A stretch of DNA of 64,000 nt from Pyruvatibacter mobilis (GCF_012848855.1 NZ_CP051630.1:2397501-2461500); one strand, 5' to 3'; shown: positions 1 through 8,321, counted from the first letter of the stretch. Program-made: numbers and translations. The notes: generated from the sequence alone by a model not told the origin.

Positions 1-278
1 GCTCCAGTCCCCCGATGAGTACAGGTATTGGGTATGGGCGATGTGTAGATCACGACTGCGTGAGGGTAATTGATCTGTGTCACGAAACCGGACGGGCTGC
101 ATGCGACATCCGCGCACAGTGGCTGTTTGGCCTCACCGCACCGGCGTCCGGATCGTCCGGCGGCAGATGGTCTGCACCAAGGAGTAAGAGACGGGCGGAT
201 CGTGCCGGTTCGGTGATCACGCCCGTGTGAGGTAGGCTGCGGGGCAACAATAATGCCGACTCACTTTTCAGGGATGCC

Positions 279-1256
279 ATGACCACCAGCGCCGACAATG
301 CCACCCTCACCCCGGCCCTGTTCAGTTCTGCCGCCGTGAGCCGCGAGACCGATGAGATCAACAAGGCGGTCGCAGCGCTCGTGGCCCAGGCGCCGGACCC
401 CTGGTCGATGACCGCGGCGGAAGCGCGCGCCATGCGCGAGCGCGGCGAGGGGCCGTTTCCCGTGGCGCCGGTCAGCCCGCGCGCCCGCGACATCGAGATT
501 GACGGGCCCGGCGGCAAGATCAGCCTGCACATCATCGAGCCCGAGGGCGGCAAGGCCGCGGCGAAGGGTGTCTACCTGCATATCCATGGCGGCGGCTGGG
601 TGTTCGGCGGCGCGGCGCAGCAGGATTCGCTGCTGGAGCGGCTGGCGGACAAGTGCGGGCTTGCCTGCATCTCGGTCGAGTACCGGCTGGCGCCGGAGCA
701 CCCCTATCCCGCCGCACCGGATGACTGCGAGGCCGCAGCCCTGTGGCTGACCCGCAATGCCGCAGACTTCGCCGACGGGCCGCTGTTCATCGGCGGGGAA
801 TCAGCGGGCGGGCACCTGTCCGCCGTCACCCTGCTGCGCCTCAAGCAGAAGCACGGCATGACCCCGTTCAAGGCGGCCAACCTCACCTTCGGCTGTTTCG
901 ACATGGGCATGACCCCCAGCATGCGCGCCTTCGGGGATACGGGGCCCACCCTCTCCACGCGCGACGTGGCGCATTTCCGCCAGAGCTTCATTCCGGAGGG
1001 CACCGACCTGTCCGATCCGGACATCTCGCCGCTTTATGCGGATCTCGGCGGCCTGCCGGACGCGCTGTTCGTGGTCGGCACGCGGGACGGGCTGCTGGAT
1101 GACAGCCTGTTCATGCATGCGCGCTGGCTGGCGGCGGGCAACACGGCGGAGCTGGGCATCTATCCCGGCGGCGCGCATGGCTTCATCGCCTTCCCCGGCG
1201 CCCTTGCGGAAGCCGCCCTGGCGCAGATCGACAGGTTCTTCCAATCACATACTTGA
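279..1256 (+). CDS. Alpha/beta hydrolase, HSL-family esterase
   Basis: Probable cytoplasmic carboxylesterase of 325 aa in the hormone-sensitive-lipase (bacterial family IV) group. Visible signatures are the oxyanion-hole motif HGGGW at residues 103-107, nucleophile Ser175 in GESAGG, Asp270 in the GTRDG segment and His300 in GAHGF, so the catalytic triad is complete. There is no signal peptide. The ATG start follows a GGGA-containing leader. The stop codon overlaps the first of three palindromes that lie before the next gene, a TetR regulator, so the two genes may be co-regulated. The substrate cannot be read from sequence; short-chain acyl esters are typical of the family. Confidence 0.9.
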   Translation: MTTSADNATLTPALFSSAAVSRETDEINKAVAALVAQAPDPWSMTAAEARAMRERGEGPFPVAPVSPRARDIEIDGPGGKISLHIIEPEGGKAAAKGVYLHIHGGGWVFGGAAQQDSLLERLADKCGLACISVEYRLAPEHPYPAAPDDCEAAALWLTRNAADFADGPLFIGGESAGGHLSAVTLLRLKQKHGMTPFKAANLTFGCFDMGMTPSMRAFGDTGPTLSTRDVAHFRQSFIPEGTDLSDPDISPLYADLGGLPDALFVVGTRDGLLDDSLFMHARWLAAGNTAELGIYPGGAHGFIAFPGALAEAALAQIDRFFQSHT

Positions 1257-1361
1257 ACGCTGTTCAATTTGTGAACATTGTTCATACACCGGCGCGTTGG
1301 GCAGGATTCCCCGGCCCTGTCAAACCACCCTTGGGCGGCGCATTCTTTGAACGTTGTTTAT
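1253..1361. promoter_or_regulatory. Operator-like palindromes TTGAAC-N3-GTTCAA upstream of tetR
   Basis: Three related dyads lie between the esterase stop and the TetR start at 1400. TTGAAC-GCT-GTTCAA (1253-1267) is perfect, TGAAC-ATT-GTTCA (1272-1284) is perfect, and TTGAAC-GTT-GTTTAT (1347-1361) is degenerate. Clustered 15-bp dyads just ahead of a TetR gene are typical autoregulatory operators. Binding by this particular TetR protein is inference. Confidence 0.5.
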
Positions 1362-1399
1362 TTTCTTGAATCAGAGTTGATCGCGGCCATACTGAGCTC

Positions 1400-1999
1400 A
1401 TGACACCCAGCCCCGCCCCGCAGCAGACCACCGGCCGCCGGGCCGCCCAGCAGGAAGAGCGGGCGGCGCGCATCCGCCTGGCAGCCCGCACCCTGCTCGC
1501 CGAGGACGGCCCGCGCGGGCTGACCATCCGCGCCGTGGCCGAGCGGGCGGGCTACGTGGCGGGGTCGGTCTATTCTTATTTCCCCTCCAAGGAGGCCCTG
1601 CTGGCGGCGCTGGTGGTGGACGAGATGGACGGGCTCGTCCAGGCCTTGCGCGGCGCGCCTGCTGATCTGGACATCCGGGCCGATCTGGCGCTCGACACCC
1701 TGCGCGATCAGGTGCCGCTTCTCATGGCCGCCCGCCGCGGAGACGTGCCCGAGGCGACGGAACGGGCGCTGACCGGGCGGATCATCGCCGTGCTGCGGGC
1801 CCTCGACGCAGCGCGCGGGGATCATGATGATCCCGCCCGCACACCCCCGAGCGACAGGGCCTACGACACCGTCGCCCTGTGGTCCGGACTGGTGGGGATT
1901 GCGCTATTGTCCGGCTGCGGGCGGTTTGCTTCCCTCGATCTGGAGGAAGACCGCGTGCTCGCCTCCCTCCTGGGCCGCTTCGGCGGCGCTTCTTCCTGA
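1400..1999 (+). CDS. TetR/AcrR family transcriptional regulator
   Basis: A 199-aa DNA-binding repressor-type protein. The N-terminal helix-turn-helix spans about residues 20-70, with the family's core pattern (LTIRAVAERAGYVAGSVYSYFPSKEALL). The C-terminal half is a variable helical ligand-binding domain. It is followed after 17 bp by a double-hotdog thioesterase gene and then a paralogue, so it probably leads a small acyl-CoA thioesterase operon. Palindromes at 1253-1361 are its likely binding sites. The inducer is unknown; a fatty acyl compound would fit the neighbours. Confidence 0.88.
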   Translation: MTPSPAPQQTTGRRAAQQEERAARIRLAARTLLAEDGPRGLTIRAVAERAGYVAGSVYSYFPSKEALLAALVVDEMDGLVQALRGAPADLDIRADLALDTLRDQVPLLMAARRGDVPEATERALTGRIIAVLRALDAARGDHDDPARTPPSDRAYDTVALWSGLVGIALLSGCGRFASLDLEEDRVLASLLGRFGGASS

Positions 2000-2016
2000 C
2001 CGGCAGCGACATCAAG

Positions 2017-2841
2017 ATGATCGAGAGTTTTCTGAGTGCGGTCGCCCTCGCGGAATGCGACGAGATGGGCCACATGAACATCCAGCACTATGCGGGCAAG
2101 GCCGAGGCGGCCGCGCATGTGCTGGCAGCCCTTGGCGGGCCCACCGCGCGCGGTTATGCGCAGCCGGACCAGATGCATCTGCGCTTCCACCGGGAAATGC
2201 TGGCGGGGGACCGGGTGCGGGTCATGTCCGCGCGCTGCGACCTTGAGGACGGCCCGGCGCGGCGGCCGCGCCTTGTCCACCGCATCGAGAATGTGGGGAC
2301 CGGGCTTCTCTGCGCCACCGCCGTCACATCCTATGGAGATGACGCCGCCCCGCGCGCCCCGGACGGCGCGCTGCCGGATGAGGCTGCCCCCCGCTCCCTC
2401 ACCGCGCCCGCCCCCTCCGGGCTGACGCGCGAGGAAGCCGGGGCGGCGCATCTGCAACGCACGCATCTGTCGGCCATCGCGGCTGCGGATTGCCATGCGG
2501 ATGCGATGACCATTCCCGCCTTCCTGCAGCGTGTTTCCCGCTGTCAGTCGCATCTGTGGTCGCTGGTGGGCTTCGGCCGCCGCCAGCAGGCGGAGGCCGG
2601 CCTCGGTACCGCGACGCTTGAATTGCGGGTGACGCGGCTCGCGCCCGCCCCGCCCGGCCGGGCGCTTGAAATTCTCACGGGCTTCACGCCCCCCACGGGC
2701 AAGGCGCTGCACTACCGGCACTTTGGTTTCGACGCCATGACCGGTGCCCTGTGCTTCATCGCCGAAGGCGTGGGCGTGATGATGGATCTGTCCACCCGCC
2801 GAGCCGTGGTGCCGCCCATTCCCGACACGCAATTCGCCTGA
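2017..2841 (+). CDS. Acyl-CoA thioesterase-like double-hotdog protein (copy 1)
   Basis: A 274-aa protein resembling acyl-CoA thioesterases built from two hotdog folds. The N-terminal half carries the 4HBT-type signature CDEMGHMNIQHY, where D-x-x-x-H/N is the usual active-site region of YbgC/4HBT thioesterases. The second half repeats the fold. I start at ATG 2017, 17 bp after the TetR stop; an in-frame upstream extension to 1879 would overlap TetR and has no motif. The next gene (2878) is a paralogue with the same opening motif, so the pair looks like a tandem duplication that has since diverged. Substrate specificity is unknown. Confidence 0.75.
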   Translation: MIESFLSAVALAECDEMGHMNIQHYAGKAEAAAHVLAALGGPTARGYAQPDQMHLRFHREMLAGDRVRVMSARCDLEDGPARRPRLVHRIENVGTGLLCATAVTSYGDDAAPRAPDGALPDEAAPRSLTAPAPSGLTREEAGAAHLQRTHLSAIAAADCHADAMTIPAFLQRVSRCQSHLWSLVGFGRRQQAEAGLGTATLELRVTRLAPAPPGRALEILTGFTPPTGKALHYRHFGFDAMTGALCFIAEGVGVMMDLSTRRAVVPPIPDTQFA

Positions 2842-2877
2842 CCGGAACCCAATTCCTCAGTATTCGGAGTAAGAACA

Positions 2878-3798
2878 ATGACAAATCTGGTGCCGCTGCT
2901 ACGCACGAGCGTGCAGACCTGGGAGTGCGACGACATGGGCCACATGAACGTGCAGTTCTACGTGGCCAAGGCCGGCGAGGGCCTTGACGTGCTGGCCCAT
3001 GAAATGGGCTATGGCCCGCGTGCCCGCCGGGCGGACAACACGGTGCTGCTGCCGCGCGAGCATCACATCCGCTTCCACCGGGAGCAGCGTCCCGGCGCGC
3101 CGCTGACGCTGGAAGGCGGCGTTCTGGGCCGCGACGGCAACACGCTGCATCTTTATGAGGAGCTCACCAACACGGCCTCCGGCGCGGTCGCGGCGACGGT
3201 GAAGGCAGATGTCATCCTGGCCGATGCCGACACGCGCGCCCCGCGCGCCCTGCCGTCTGTGTTCGATGAAGCGGTTGCCAACATGAGCACGCCACTGCCG
3301 GAGCACGGCAAGGCGCGCGGACTCGAGCTTGGTGCGCCGGTCACCGCACCTACCCTTCAGCAGGCAGATGATATGGGTCTTGTCTATACTTGGCAGGGCG
3401 TGGTGAAGCCCGAGCTGTGCGACGCGCATGGCTTCATGGGCCACCGGCACTTCATGGGGCTGGTTTCGGATTCGATTCCCAATCTCCTGTCGCAGACCCG
3501 TGGGGATGACCGCTCCAGTGATCCCAATATCGGCGGCGCAGCGCTTGAATACCGCTTCGTCTATCGCAGCTGGCCGAAGCGCGGCGACATTCTCACCCTG
3601 CGCAGCGGCCTCAAGCATGTGGGCCCCAAGACCTATATCTGGGCGCACTGGCTGTTCGACCTCGAAACCGGCGAAGCCGTCGCCACCGCCGAAGCCGTCG
3701 CCGTCACCCTCGACCTCGTTGCCCGCAAGGCCATCCCCATCCCCGACGCCATGCGCGCCCATTTGGAAAGCCAGCTCGTGGAAGGCATCGGCGCGTAA
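2878..3798 (+). CDS. Acyl-CoA thioesterase-like double-hotdog protein (copy 2)
   Basis: A 306-aa paralogue of the preceding gene. It opens with the closely similar block ECDDMGHMNVQFYVAKAGEG, and a second hotdog half contains LCDAHGFMGHRHFMGL, again a D/H-containing 4HBT-like signature. The better-preserved second-half motif suggests that this copy is the more typical enzyme. It lies 36 bp downstream of copy 1 in the same operon and is followed by a palindromic intergenic repeat that may end transcription. Hydrolysis of acyl-CoA thioesters in the cytoplasm is the family role; the chain length is unknown. Confidence 0.78.
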   Translation: MTNLVPLLRTSVQTWECDDMGHMNVQFYVAKAGEGLDVLAHEMGYGPRARRADNTVLLPREHHIRFHREQRPGAPLTLEGGVLGRDGNTLHLYEELTNTASGAVAATVKADVILADADTRAPRALPSVFDEAVANMSTPLPEHGKARGLELGAPVTAPTLQQADDMGLVYTWQGVVKPELCDAHGFMGHRHFMGLVSDSIPNLLSQTRGDDRSSDPNIGGAALEYRFVYRSWPKRGDILTLRSGLKHVGPKTYIWAHWLFDLETGEAVATAEAVAVTLDLVARKAIPIPDAMRAHLESQLVEGIGA

Positions 3799-3960
3799 GG
3801 CTAAGGGGAAGGGGGAGCTGCCTCTCCCCTTGCGGGCGAGGTGACTTGGTACTCTCCCCCCACGTCTCGCACACACGCTTTCCCTCCGGCTTGACCGGAG
3901 GGCCCATCAGATTCACAACCTCCCATTGACCCTCCGGTCACGCCGGAGGGAGAGCGGATT
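3799..3960. repeat. Intergenic palindromic repeat, module C with a degenerate A-like part
   Basis: Two inverted copies of a 21-bp hairpin, CCCTCCGGCTTGACCGGAGG(G) at 3882-3902 and its near-complement at 3930-3950, are separated by 27 bp. A short CTCTCCCCTTGCGGG piece at about 3820 precedes them. The same module C occurs at 9692-9760, 10833-10853 and 12549-12617. It sits between convergent genes, so it could also act as a bidirectional attenuator. Confidence 0.75.
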
Positions 3961-3991
3961 GGGGGGACGGGATGAAGACCTGTCTCACCGC

Positions 3992-4456
3992 TTACAGCGG
4001 TTCGCCTTCGGACGGTTCCGGCGCATCCTCGACCGGCGCGTTGAGCTCTTCGTCGAGCTCTTCCATTTCACGGCGCATGATCTTGATGATCTTGCCGAAG
4101 CGCTCTGCCACGGTCTCGAAGGCGTCCATGGCGGCGTCCACGTCTTCCGGGGTGGTCACGCGAGGCTTGGCGCCGAGCTCCTCCACCTGCTCGCGCAGCA
4201 CGGCGTTGTCGGCGCGCAGCCGGGCGTTTTCTTCCTCGAGCTCGGAGCGTTCATCGCTCGCGGGAGTGCAGGACCAGTCCTTGCCCTCGCCCGCGCAGAC
4301 GGACACGGCCCCGGTGCGGGTGTCGAGCCGCAGGAAGCCGTCCTCGATGGGCTGCATGGTGTAGCGGCCGGCTTCTTCGGCGGCGGCCGGAAAGACCGTG
4401 CAGGCAAGGAGCCCCGCAGCGAAAAGCGGCGTGGCAGCAAACGTAAAGCGTGTCAT
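3992..4456 (-). CDS. Periplasmic coiled-coil protein of unknown function
   Basis: A 154-aa protein. A signal peptide is visible (MTRF, then a hydrophobic stretch, then FPAAAEEA with a likely cleavage after AAA). A short beta-like stretch follows with two cysteines (VCAGEGKDWSC), then an acidic heptad-rich coiled coil from about residue 68 to the end (ERSELEEENARLRADNAVLR). I chose the ATG at 4456 because of a GGAAGGA ribosome-binding site and the signal peptide; the frame stays open to 4699 but overlaps the neighbouring hydrolase. No recognised family. The Cys pair may form a periplasmic disulfide. Confidence 0.7.
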   Translation of the reverse strand: MTRFTFAATPLFAAGLLACTVFPAAAEEAGRYTMQPIEDGFLRLDTRTGAVSVCAGEGKDWSCTPASDERSELEEENARLRADNAVLREQVEELGAKPRVTTPEDVDAAMDAFETVAERFGKIIKIMRREMEELDEELNAPVEDAPEPSEGEPL

Positions 4457-4523
4457 GGTTTCATCCTTCCCGGCACCCGCGTCCGGGATAGACGCGAATT
4501 CCGGCCAGAATGTGAAGCAGCGC

Positions 4524-5702
4524 CTAGACGAGCATCCCCTTCCGCCCCAACCAGTCGATAGTGAGGCCCACGGCCTCGGCCATCTTGTCCGGCTGGCCGA
4601 TGTAATAATGCGTCGCGCCCTTGATGGTGTAGCGCTCCTTGTCGTCATGGCCGATGCTGGCATAGATGCGGTCCGCATGGCTCGGCGTGCAGGCATCATC
4701 GGCTGAGTTGTCGATCACCAGGAACGGCACATTGATCGCGCCTGCGCATTTCGGCCCGTCGGCACGGCTTTCCGTGTACGACCATTGCGACAGCCAGCCG
4801 CGCAGGGAGCAGAAGCGGGCAAGGCCCGCCGGCATCATGTTCACCACGCGCGGTTCGCCCATGTAGCACCAGTTGGGGCCCTTGCGGTCATTGGCGTCGA
4901 TCGTGGGGTCGAGCCAGCGCGGGTCGGCCATGGTGCCGTAGACGACAAAGCAGTGCTCCTCGTTTTCGCGGCCGGTGCGCTTCAGATGCGCCAGCTTCTC
5001 GCGCACCCAGTCATCGATGCGCCGGGACCGGGCAATCTGCGCGGCCCGGAAGGTTGCCAGGAACTCAGCTGAATATGGCGGCTGGTTGGGCGCCTCCGGG
5101 TCATAGAGGTCCAGCTCGCGGATACGCTTTTCCGGGTCCAGTTCATCGGCCACCGCCGGGTCCATCCACTCGGTCAGGGTGATGGCGCGGCTGACATGGG
5201 CGGCAAGCTGCAGCACAGCGTCCGCCGGGATCAGCCCCGCGCCTTTCACATCCACCGGATCGCCCGCGGGCGTTGCCTCGATGGTGGGGTTCTCCGCCTG
5301 CGACTGGTAGAACATGGACAGTGACCCGCCGCCGGACCAGCCGGCCAGGATCACCTTTTCATAGCCGAGCTTCTCTTTTGCGTAGCGGATGTAGTGACCC
5401 ATATCGAGGATCACCTTTTCCATGATCAGCGCCGTGTCGTTATGCGGGTAGCGGCTGCCGCAGGTGAGACAGGGAATGCCCGATGCCGCCAGCGCGTTGG
5501 GCATGGGCAGCAGGTTCATCGTGCCCGTGGGGTGCATGAAGATCAGCACGGTCTTTGAGGCTGACCCCTTGGGCTTCAGGTGCTGGCCTTCCACCACCAC
5601 CGTATCCATGGCCCCGGCATAGGTTTCCTTGAAGGCGGCCTTTTCCTGCCAGTGCAGGAAGAAGGGAATGCGCTCGACCTCATACGCACGCTGTTCGGCC
5701 AT
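4524..5702 (-). CDS. Alpha/beta hydrolase family protein
   Basis: A 392-aa cytoplasmic hydrolase. The nucleophile elbow is GWSGGG, an Asp is available in VIDNSADD near residue 345, and a His lies in KGATHYYIGQ near residue 368, so a Ser-Asp-His triad is plausible. LIFMHPTGTMNLLP replaces the canonical oxyanion loop. It starts at ATG 5702, 22 bp after the crotonase gene on the same strand, so the two are probably one operon. The pairing suggests hydrolysis of an ester or thioester linked to acyl-CoA metabolism. The substrate is unknown and it does not look like a secreted lipase. Confidence 0.8.
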   Translation of the reverse strand: MAEQRAYEVERIPFFLHWQEKAAFKETYAGAMDTVVVEGQHLKPKGSASKTVLIFMHPTGTMNLLPMPNALAASGIPCLTCGSRYPHNDTALIMEKVILDMGHYIRYAKEKLGYEKVILAGWSGGGSLSMFYQSQAENPTIEATPAGDPVDVKGAGLIPADAVLQLAAHVSRAITLTEWMDPAVADELDPEKRIRELDLYDPEAPNQPPYSAEFLATFRAAQIARSRRIDDWVREKLAHLKRTGRENEEHCFVVYGTMADPRWLDPTIDANDRKGPNWCYMGEPRVVNMMPAGLARFCSLRGWLSQWSYTESRADGPKCAGAINVPFLVIDNSADDACTPSHADRIYASIGHDDKERYTIKGATHYYIGQPDKMAEAVGLTIDWLGRKGMLV

Positions 5703-5724
5703 CGGATGCTCCGTTCTCTGATGA

Positions 5725-6561
5725 TTATTCAGCTGCCTGCGCACGCCTGCGGGCTGCCGCGGCCTTGAAGTCCGGCTGGCGCTTGTTGAGGAAGGCATCC
5801 ACCGCCTCATGGTGCTCGGCCATGGACCAGCACTGTTTCAGCGCCTCGGTCTCGCGCCGCTGCACCAATGTCAGGTCATGCTCGGCCAGGTTCTGCGACA
5901 GGAGCTGCTTGGTCATGCGCATCATCGGCTCGGGGTTGTTCTCGAACAGCGCCGCCACCTCGCGCACCTTGTCCCACAGCTGATCTGCCGGCACGGCGTG
6001 GTCGGCGAGGCCAAACTCCGCCACCTCACGGCCCGTATAGAGATTGCCGGAGAGCATCATCTCGCTCGTCTTGCCGAAGCCCATGCGGGCGGTCGCAAAA
6101 TGCGATGACGCCAGTTCCGGCACGATGCCGACCTTGACGAAGACGAGCCCGAACTTGGCGTCCTCGGCGGCAATGATGACGTCGAATGGCAGGATCTGCG
6201 TGACGCCAATGCCGACGGCGGGGCCGTTGACGGCGGCGATCATCGGCTTGGATGAGCGCACCAGCCCGATCCAGTCGAGGCCTTCCGGCAGGCCGCCGGA
6301 GCCGCCCGCGGTGTTCGAGCCGGGATCGGTGCCGTCGAGCCGCGATTTGAAAGTGTCTTCCATGTCGGCCCCGGCGCAGAAGCCGCGGCCCTCGCCGGTG
6401 AGCACGATCACCGCCACCTCGGAATCATCATTGGCGGTGCGGAAGGCATGCGCCATTTCCTCCGCCATGCGCGGGGTCCAGGCGTTGAGCTTGTCCGGCC
6501 GGTTCATGGTGACGACGCCGAGCGTGCCGTCACGCCGATAGGCGATCTGCGTGTAGTCCAT
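5725..6561 (-). CDS. Crotonase-superfamily protein, probably enoyl-CoA isomerase type
   Basis: A 278-aa crotonase-fold protein. The CoA/oxyanion segment RGFCAGADM and the second segment AVNGPAVGIGVT are clear. Relative to enoyl-CoA hydratase the two catalytic glutamates are missing: the first position is Thr (GIGVTQ) and the second is replaced in LVFVKVG. Glu149 in IVPELASSHF lies where delta3,delta2-enoyl-CoA isomerases (ECI2 type) carry their single acid, so isomerase activity on unsaturated acyl-CoA is the better guess. It is first in an operon with the hydrolase at 4524-5702. Confidence 0.82.
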   Translation of the reverse strand: MDYTQIAYRRDGTLGVVTMNRPDKLNAWTPRMAEEMAHAFRTANDDSEVAVIVLTGEGRGFCAGADMEDTFKSRLDGTDPGSNTAGGSGGLPEGLDWIGLVRSSKPMIAAVNGPAVGIGVTQILPFDVIIAAEDAKFGLVFVKVGIVPELASSHFATARMGFGKTSEMMLSGNLYTGREVAEFGLADHAVPADQLWDKVREVAALFENNPEPMMRMTKQLLSQNLAEHDLTLVQRRETEALKQCWSMAEHHEAVDAFLNKRQPDFKAAAARRRAQAAE

Positions 6562-6650
6562 GTCTTCCTCCCGTCACGGGCCCTGTTCTGAGCGGGCTCT
6601 CGTGTGCTTGATCAAAAGTCTAGCAAGCAGGAAGGCGGCGGCAAGCCTTG

Positions 6651-6680
6651 TTCCCCGGCGGGCCGGTTGCCGCCGGGGAA
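6651..6680. terminator. Stem-loop between ferritin-like and crotonase genes
   Basis: A perfect 11-bp stem, TTCCCCGGCGG (6651-6661) with CCGCCGGGGAA (6670-6680) and an 8-nt loop, lies 30 bp after the ferritin-like stop codon on the leftward transcript. No T-run follows, so it may be a stabilising hairpin rather than an intrinsic terminator. Confidence 0.4.
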
Positions 6681-6709
6681 ACGGTCATTTGCGGCGGCAG
6701 GAGACGCTC

Positions 6710-7018
6710 CTAGTGGTCGTCCGGGTGGCTGTGCGGCTTGACGATGGGATCGTCCGTGAACAGACGCTCCTTCATTTCCCTGGCGAAGGTCTCGTTGTTG
6801 CGGCGCAGCCATTCCATCACCATCACCGCATGCTCGATTTCCTCGTTCATATTGTGAATGAGGATCGCCTTGAGATCGGCGTCCGAGCAGCCGTCGGCCC
6901 GCTGGCCATACCAGTCCACAGCCTCGAGCTCCTCCATCAGCGACACGATGGCACGATGCATGTTGAGCGTCTTATCGCTCAGTTTCTCGATGGGTTCGTG
7001 CAGGCCTTCACTGGACAT
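6710..7018 (-). CDS. Encapsulated-ferritin-like (EncFtn family) protein without cargo tag
   Basis: A short ferritin-like protein of 102 aa that aligns by eye with the encapsulated ferritin of Rhodospirillum rubrum. It shares the helix block HRAIVSLMEELEAVDWY and the second metal helix NEEIEHAVMVMEWLRRN. Likely ferroxidase ligands are Glu30, Glu60 and His63, with the Trp36-Tyr37 pair also conserved. Known EncFtn proteins form decamers with the iron site at a dimer interface and carry a C-terminal encapsulin-targeting peptide. Here the chain ends in HSHPDDH with no such tag, and no encapsulin gene lies in the window. Iron oxidation in the cytoplasm is the likely role. Confidence 0.8.
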   Translation of the reverse strand: MSSEGLHEPIEKLSDKTLNMHRAIVSLMEELEAVDWYGQRADGCSDADLKAILIHNMNEEIEHAVMVMEWLRRNNETFAREMKERLFTDDPIVKPHSHPDDH

Positions 7019-7058
7019 AGGGCACTCCGTATTCAGTCAGGGGAGATTGATGCCGTCA

Positions 7059-8150
7059 CTATGCCAGAACCGTCTTGAAGTTTTTACGGGTAATTCGTGG
7101 ATAATCCGGCAGTGCGACAATGCCGCCCAGCCCGGCGCGTGCGAGAAGCCTGTCCGCTGCCTCTTTCGCGTCGCCCTCAAGCCCGCGATAGAAATCAAGC
7201 GGCCGCTGCAGCATCCACAGGTCAAAGGTGAAGATCGCCCGCTCGGCGGTAACGCCGCCCAGGGTGAATTCATGCATGCCCAGCGCGCGGGGGATTTCCG
7301 TGCCCGGCGCCTGGTCGTGCGCCCAGGCGGTGAACGCTGAAACCGTCTTTTCCAGCACCGGCAGATATTCCACAGCAAAGCGCGCCAGCAGCGGGACCAA
7401 CGTCTCCGGCACCACGTCGTCGGGTAGGAAGTCGCCGCCGCGCGGGGCGGGCGGCGTCACCATGCGCTCCACCCAGCGGGCAACGCGCGGGGCGGTCGCC
7501 TTCATCATCTCGCCGGATTTGGGGTCGCGGTAATTATGCGCGTAAAGCGGGCCGATGAGGCCGTAATCACCGACGGAGGGCCGTGAACCGAACAGGAAGT
7601 CATGGGTCTCGAAATGCGCGGACAGCTCTGCCAGCAGCCCCTCGTAGCTTTCCTCCACCGCGCCGCGCGTTTCCGGGTGGACGCCGAGGAAGGGCAGCGC
7701 CCCGCGGAAAGGGCCGGCGCGCTTTTCGCCAATCTCACGCTGGTCTTCGGGCGACGCGTCCGGTGCCGACAGGGCGCCGAACTGGGTGAGGATCCAGTCC
7801 TCATTGTAGTTCCAGCGATAGTGCATCGCCGGGATCTTCATCCATTCATCGCCGAAGACTTCAATCAGCAACGCGGCCAGCTTCTGCGCCGGGCCGGACG
7901 GGTAGACGGACGGCTCGGGCTCTTCGGCCTCGAAATGATCGATGATCTCGGTCGTGTCCTGCAGGGTCTCGTCATCCGCCGTCACCACAACGGGGATCAC
8001 CGGCCAGCCAACACGCGGCAGGATGATCTCCTTGTAGACCTCCGCCGTTGACAGAACTTCCGTATACGGAATCTGCTTCCAGTCGAGATAGGCCCGCGCC
8101 TTGCCGGTATAAAGCGAGATCGGCCCGCCATAGAGCGTGTTGGTCCGCAT
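7059..8150 (-). CDS. Glutathione S-transferase family protein
   Basis: A 363-aa protein with an N-terminal thioredoxin-fold GST domain (about residues 3-80). It shows YTGKARAYLDWKQIPY, the cis-proline stretch VGWPVIPVVV and ETLQDTTEIIDHFE, the usual glutathione-binding SNAIL-like segment. A long helical C-terminal part follows, with HFETHDFLFGSRPSVGDYGL, the conserved GST C-terminal N-capping motif. It is longer than ordinary GSTs (about 220 aa), with roughly 130 extra residues at the C-terminus. An AGGA ribosome-binding site precedes ATG 8150. The 40-bp gap to the ferritin-like gene suggests co-transcription. Substrate unknown. Confidence 0.82.
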   Translation of the reverse strand: MRTNTLYGGPISLYTGKARAYLDWKQIPYTEVLSTAEVYKEIILPRVGWPVIPVVVTADDETLQDTTEIIDHFEAEEPEPSVYPSGPAQKLAALLIEVFGDEWMKIPAMHYRWNYNEDWILTQFGALSAPDASPEDQREIGEKRAGPFRGALPFLGVHPETRGAVEESYEGLLAELSAHFETHDFLFGSRPSVGDYGLIGPLYAHNYRDPKSGEMMKATAPRVARWVERMVTPPAPRGGDFLPDDVVPETLVPLLARFAVEYLPVLEKTVSAFTAWAHDQAPGTEIPRALGMHEFTLGGVTAERAIFTFDLWMLQRPLDFYRGLEGDAKEAADRLLARAGLGGIVALPDYPRITRKNFKTVLA

Positions 8151-8210
8151 GTGATCCTGGTTCCTGTTCGTCAGTATGTGGTGCCCCGGGCATCAGGGAT
8201 TGCCCCATAC

Positions 8211-8302
8211 CCTGTCACCCCGTGGCTTGACCACGGGGTCCAAAGCAACATGGCTCACCGCCCGCCGCCCTGGCTTCCGCGGTCAAGCCACGGAATGACA
8301 GG
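8211..8302. repeat. 92-bp element with terminal inverted repeats
   Basis: The ends CCTGTCACCCCGTGGCTTG and CAAGCCACGGAATGACAGG are imperfect inverted complements, with an internal CGTGGCTTGACCACG hairpin. It lies in the 171-bp gap between two leftward genes. It looks like a small non-coding palindromic element, distinct from but similar in style to module B at 9560, 10700 and 12415. Confidence 0.65.
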
Positions 8303-8321
8303 ACGGGGACGGCACAGCTTT

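Noticed and set aside
1262-1283. SOS box among the GTTC/GAAC words before the TetR gene
   Set aside because: The GTTC copies are separated by 14 bp, not 7; the pattern is instead inverted dyads, as expected for TetR.
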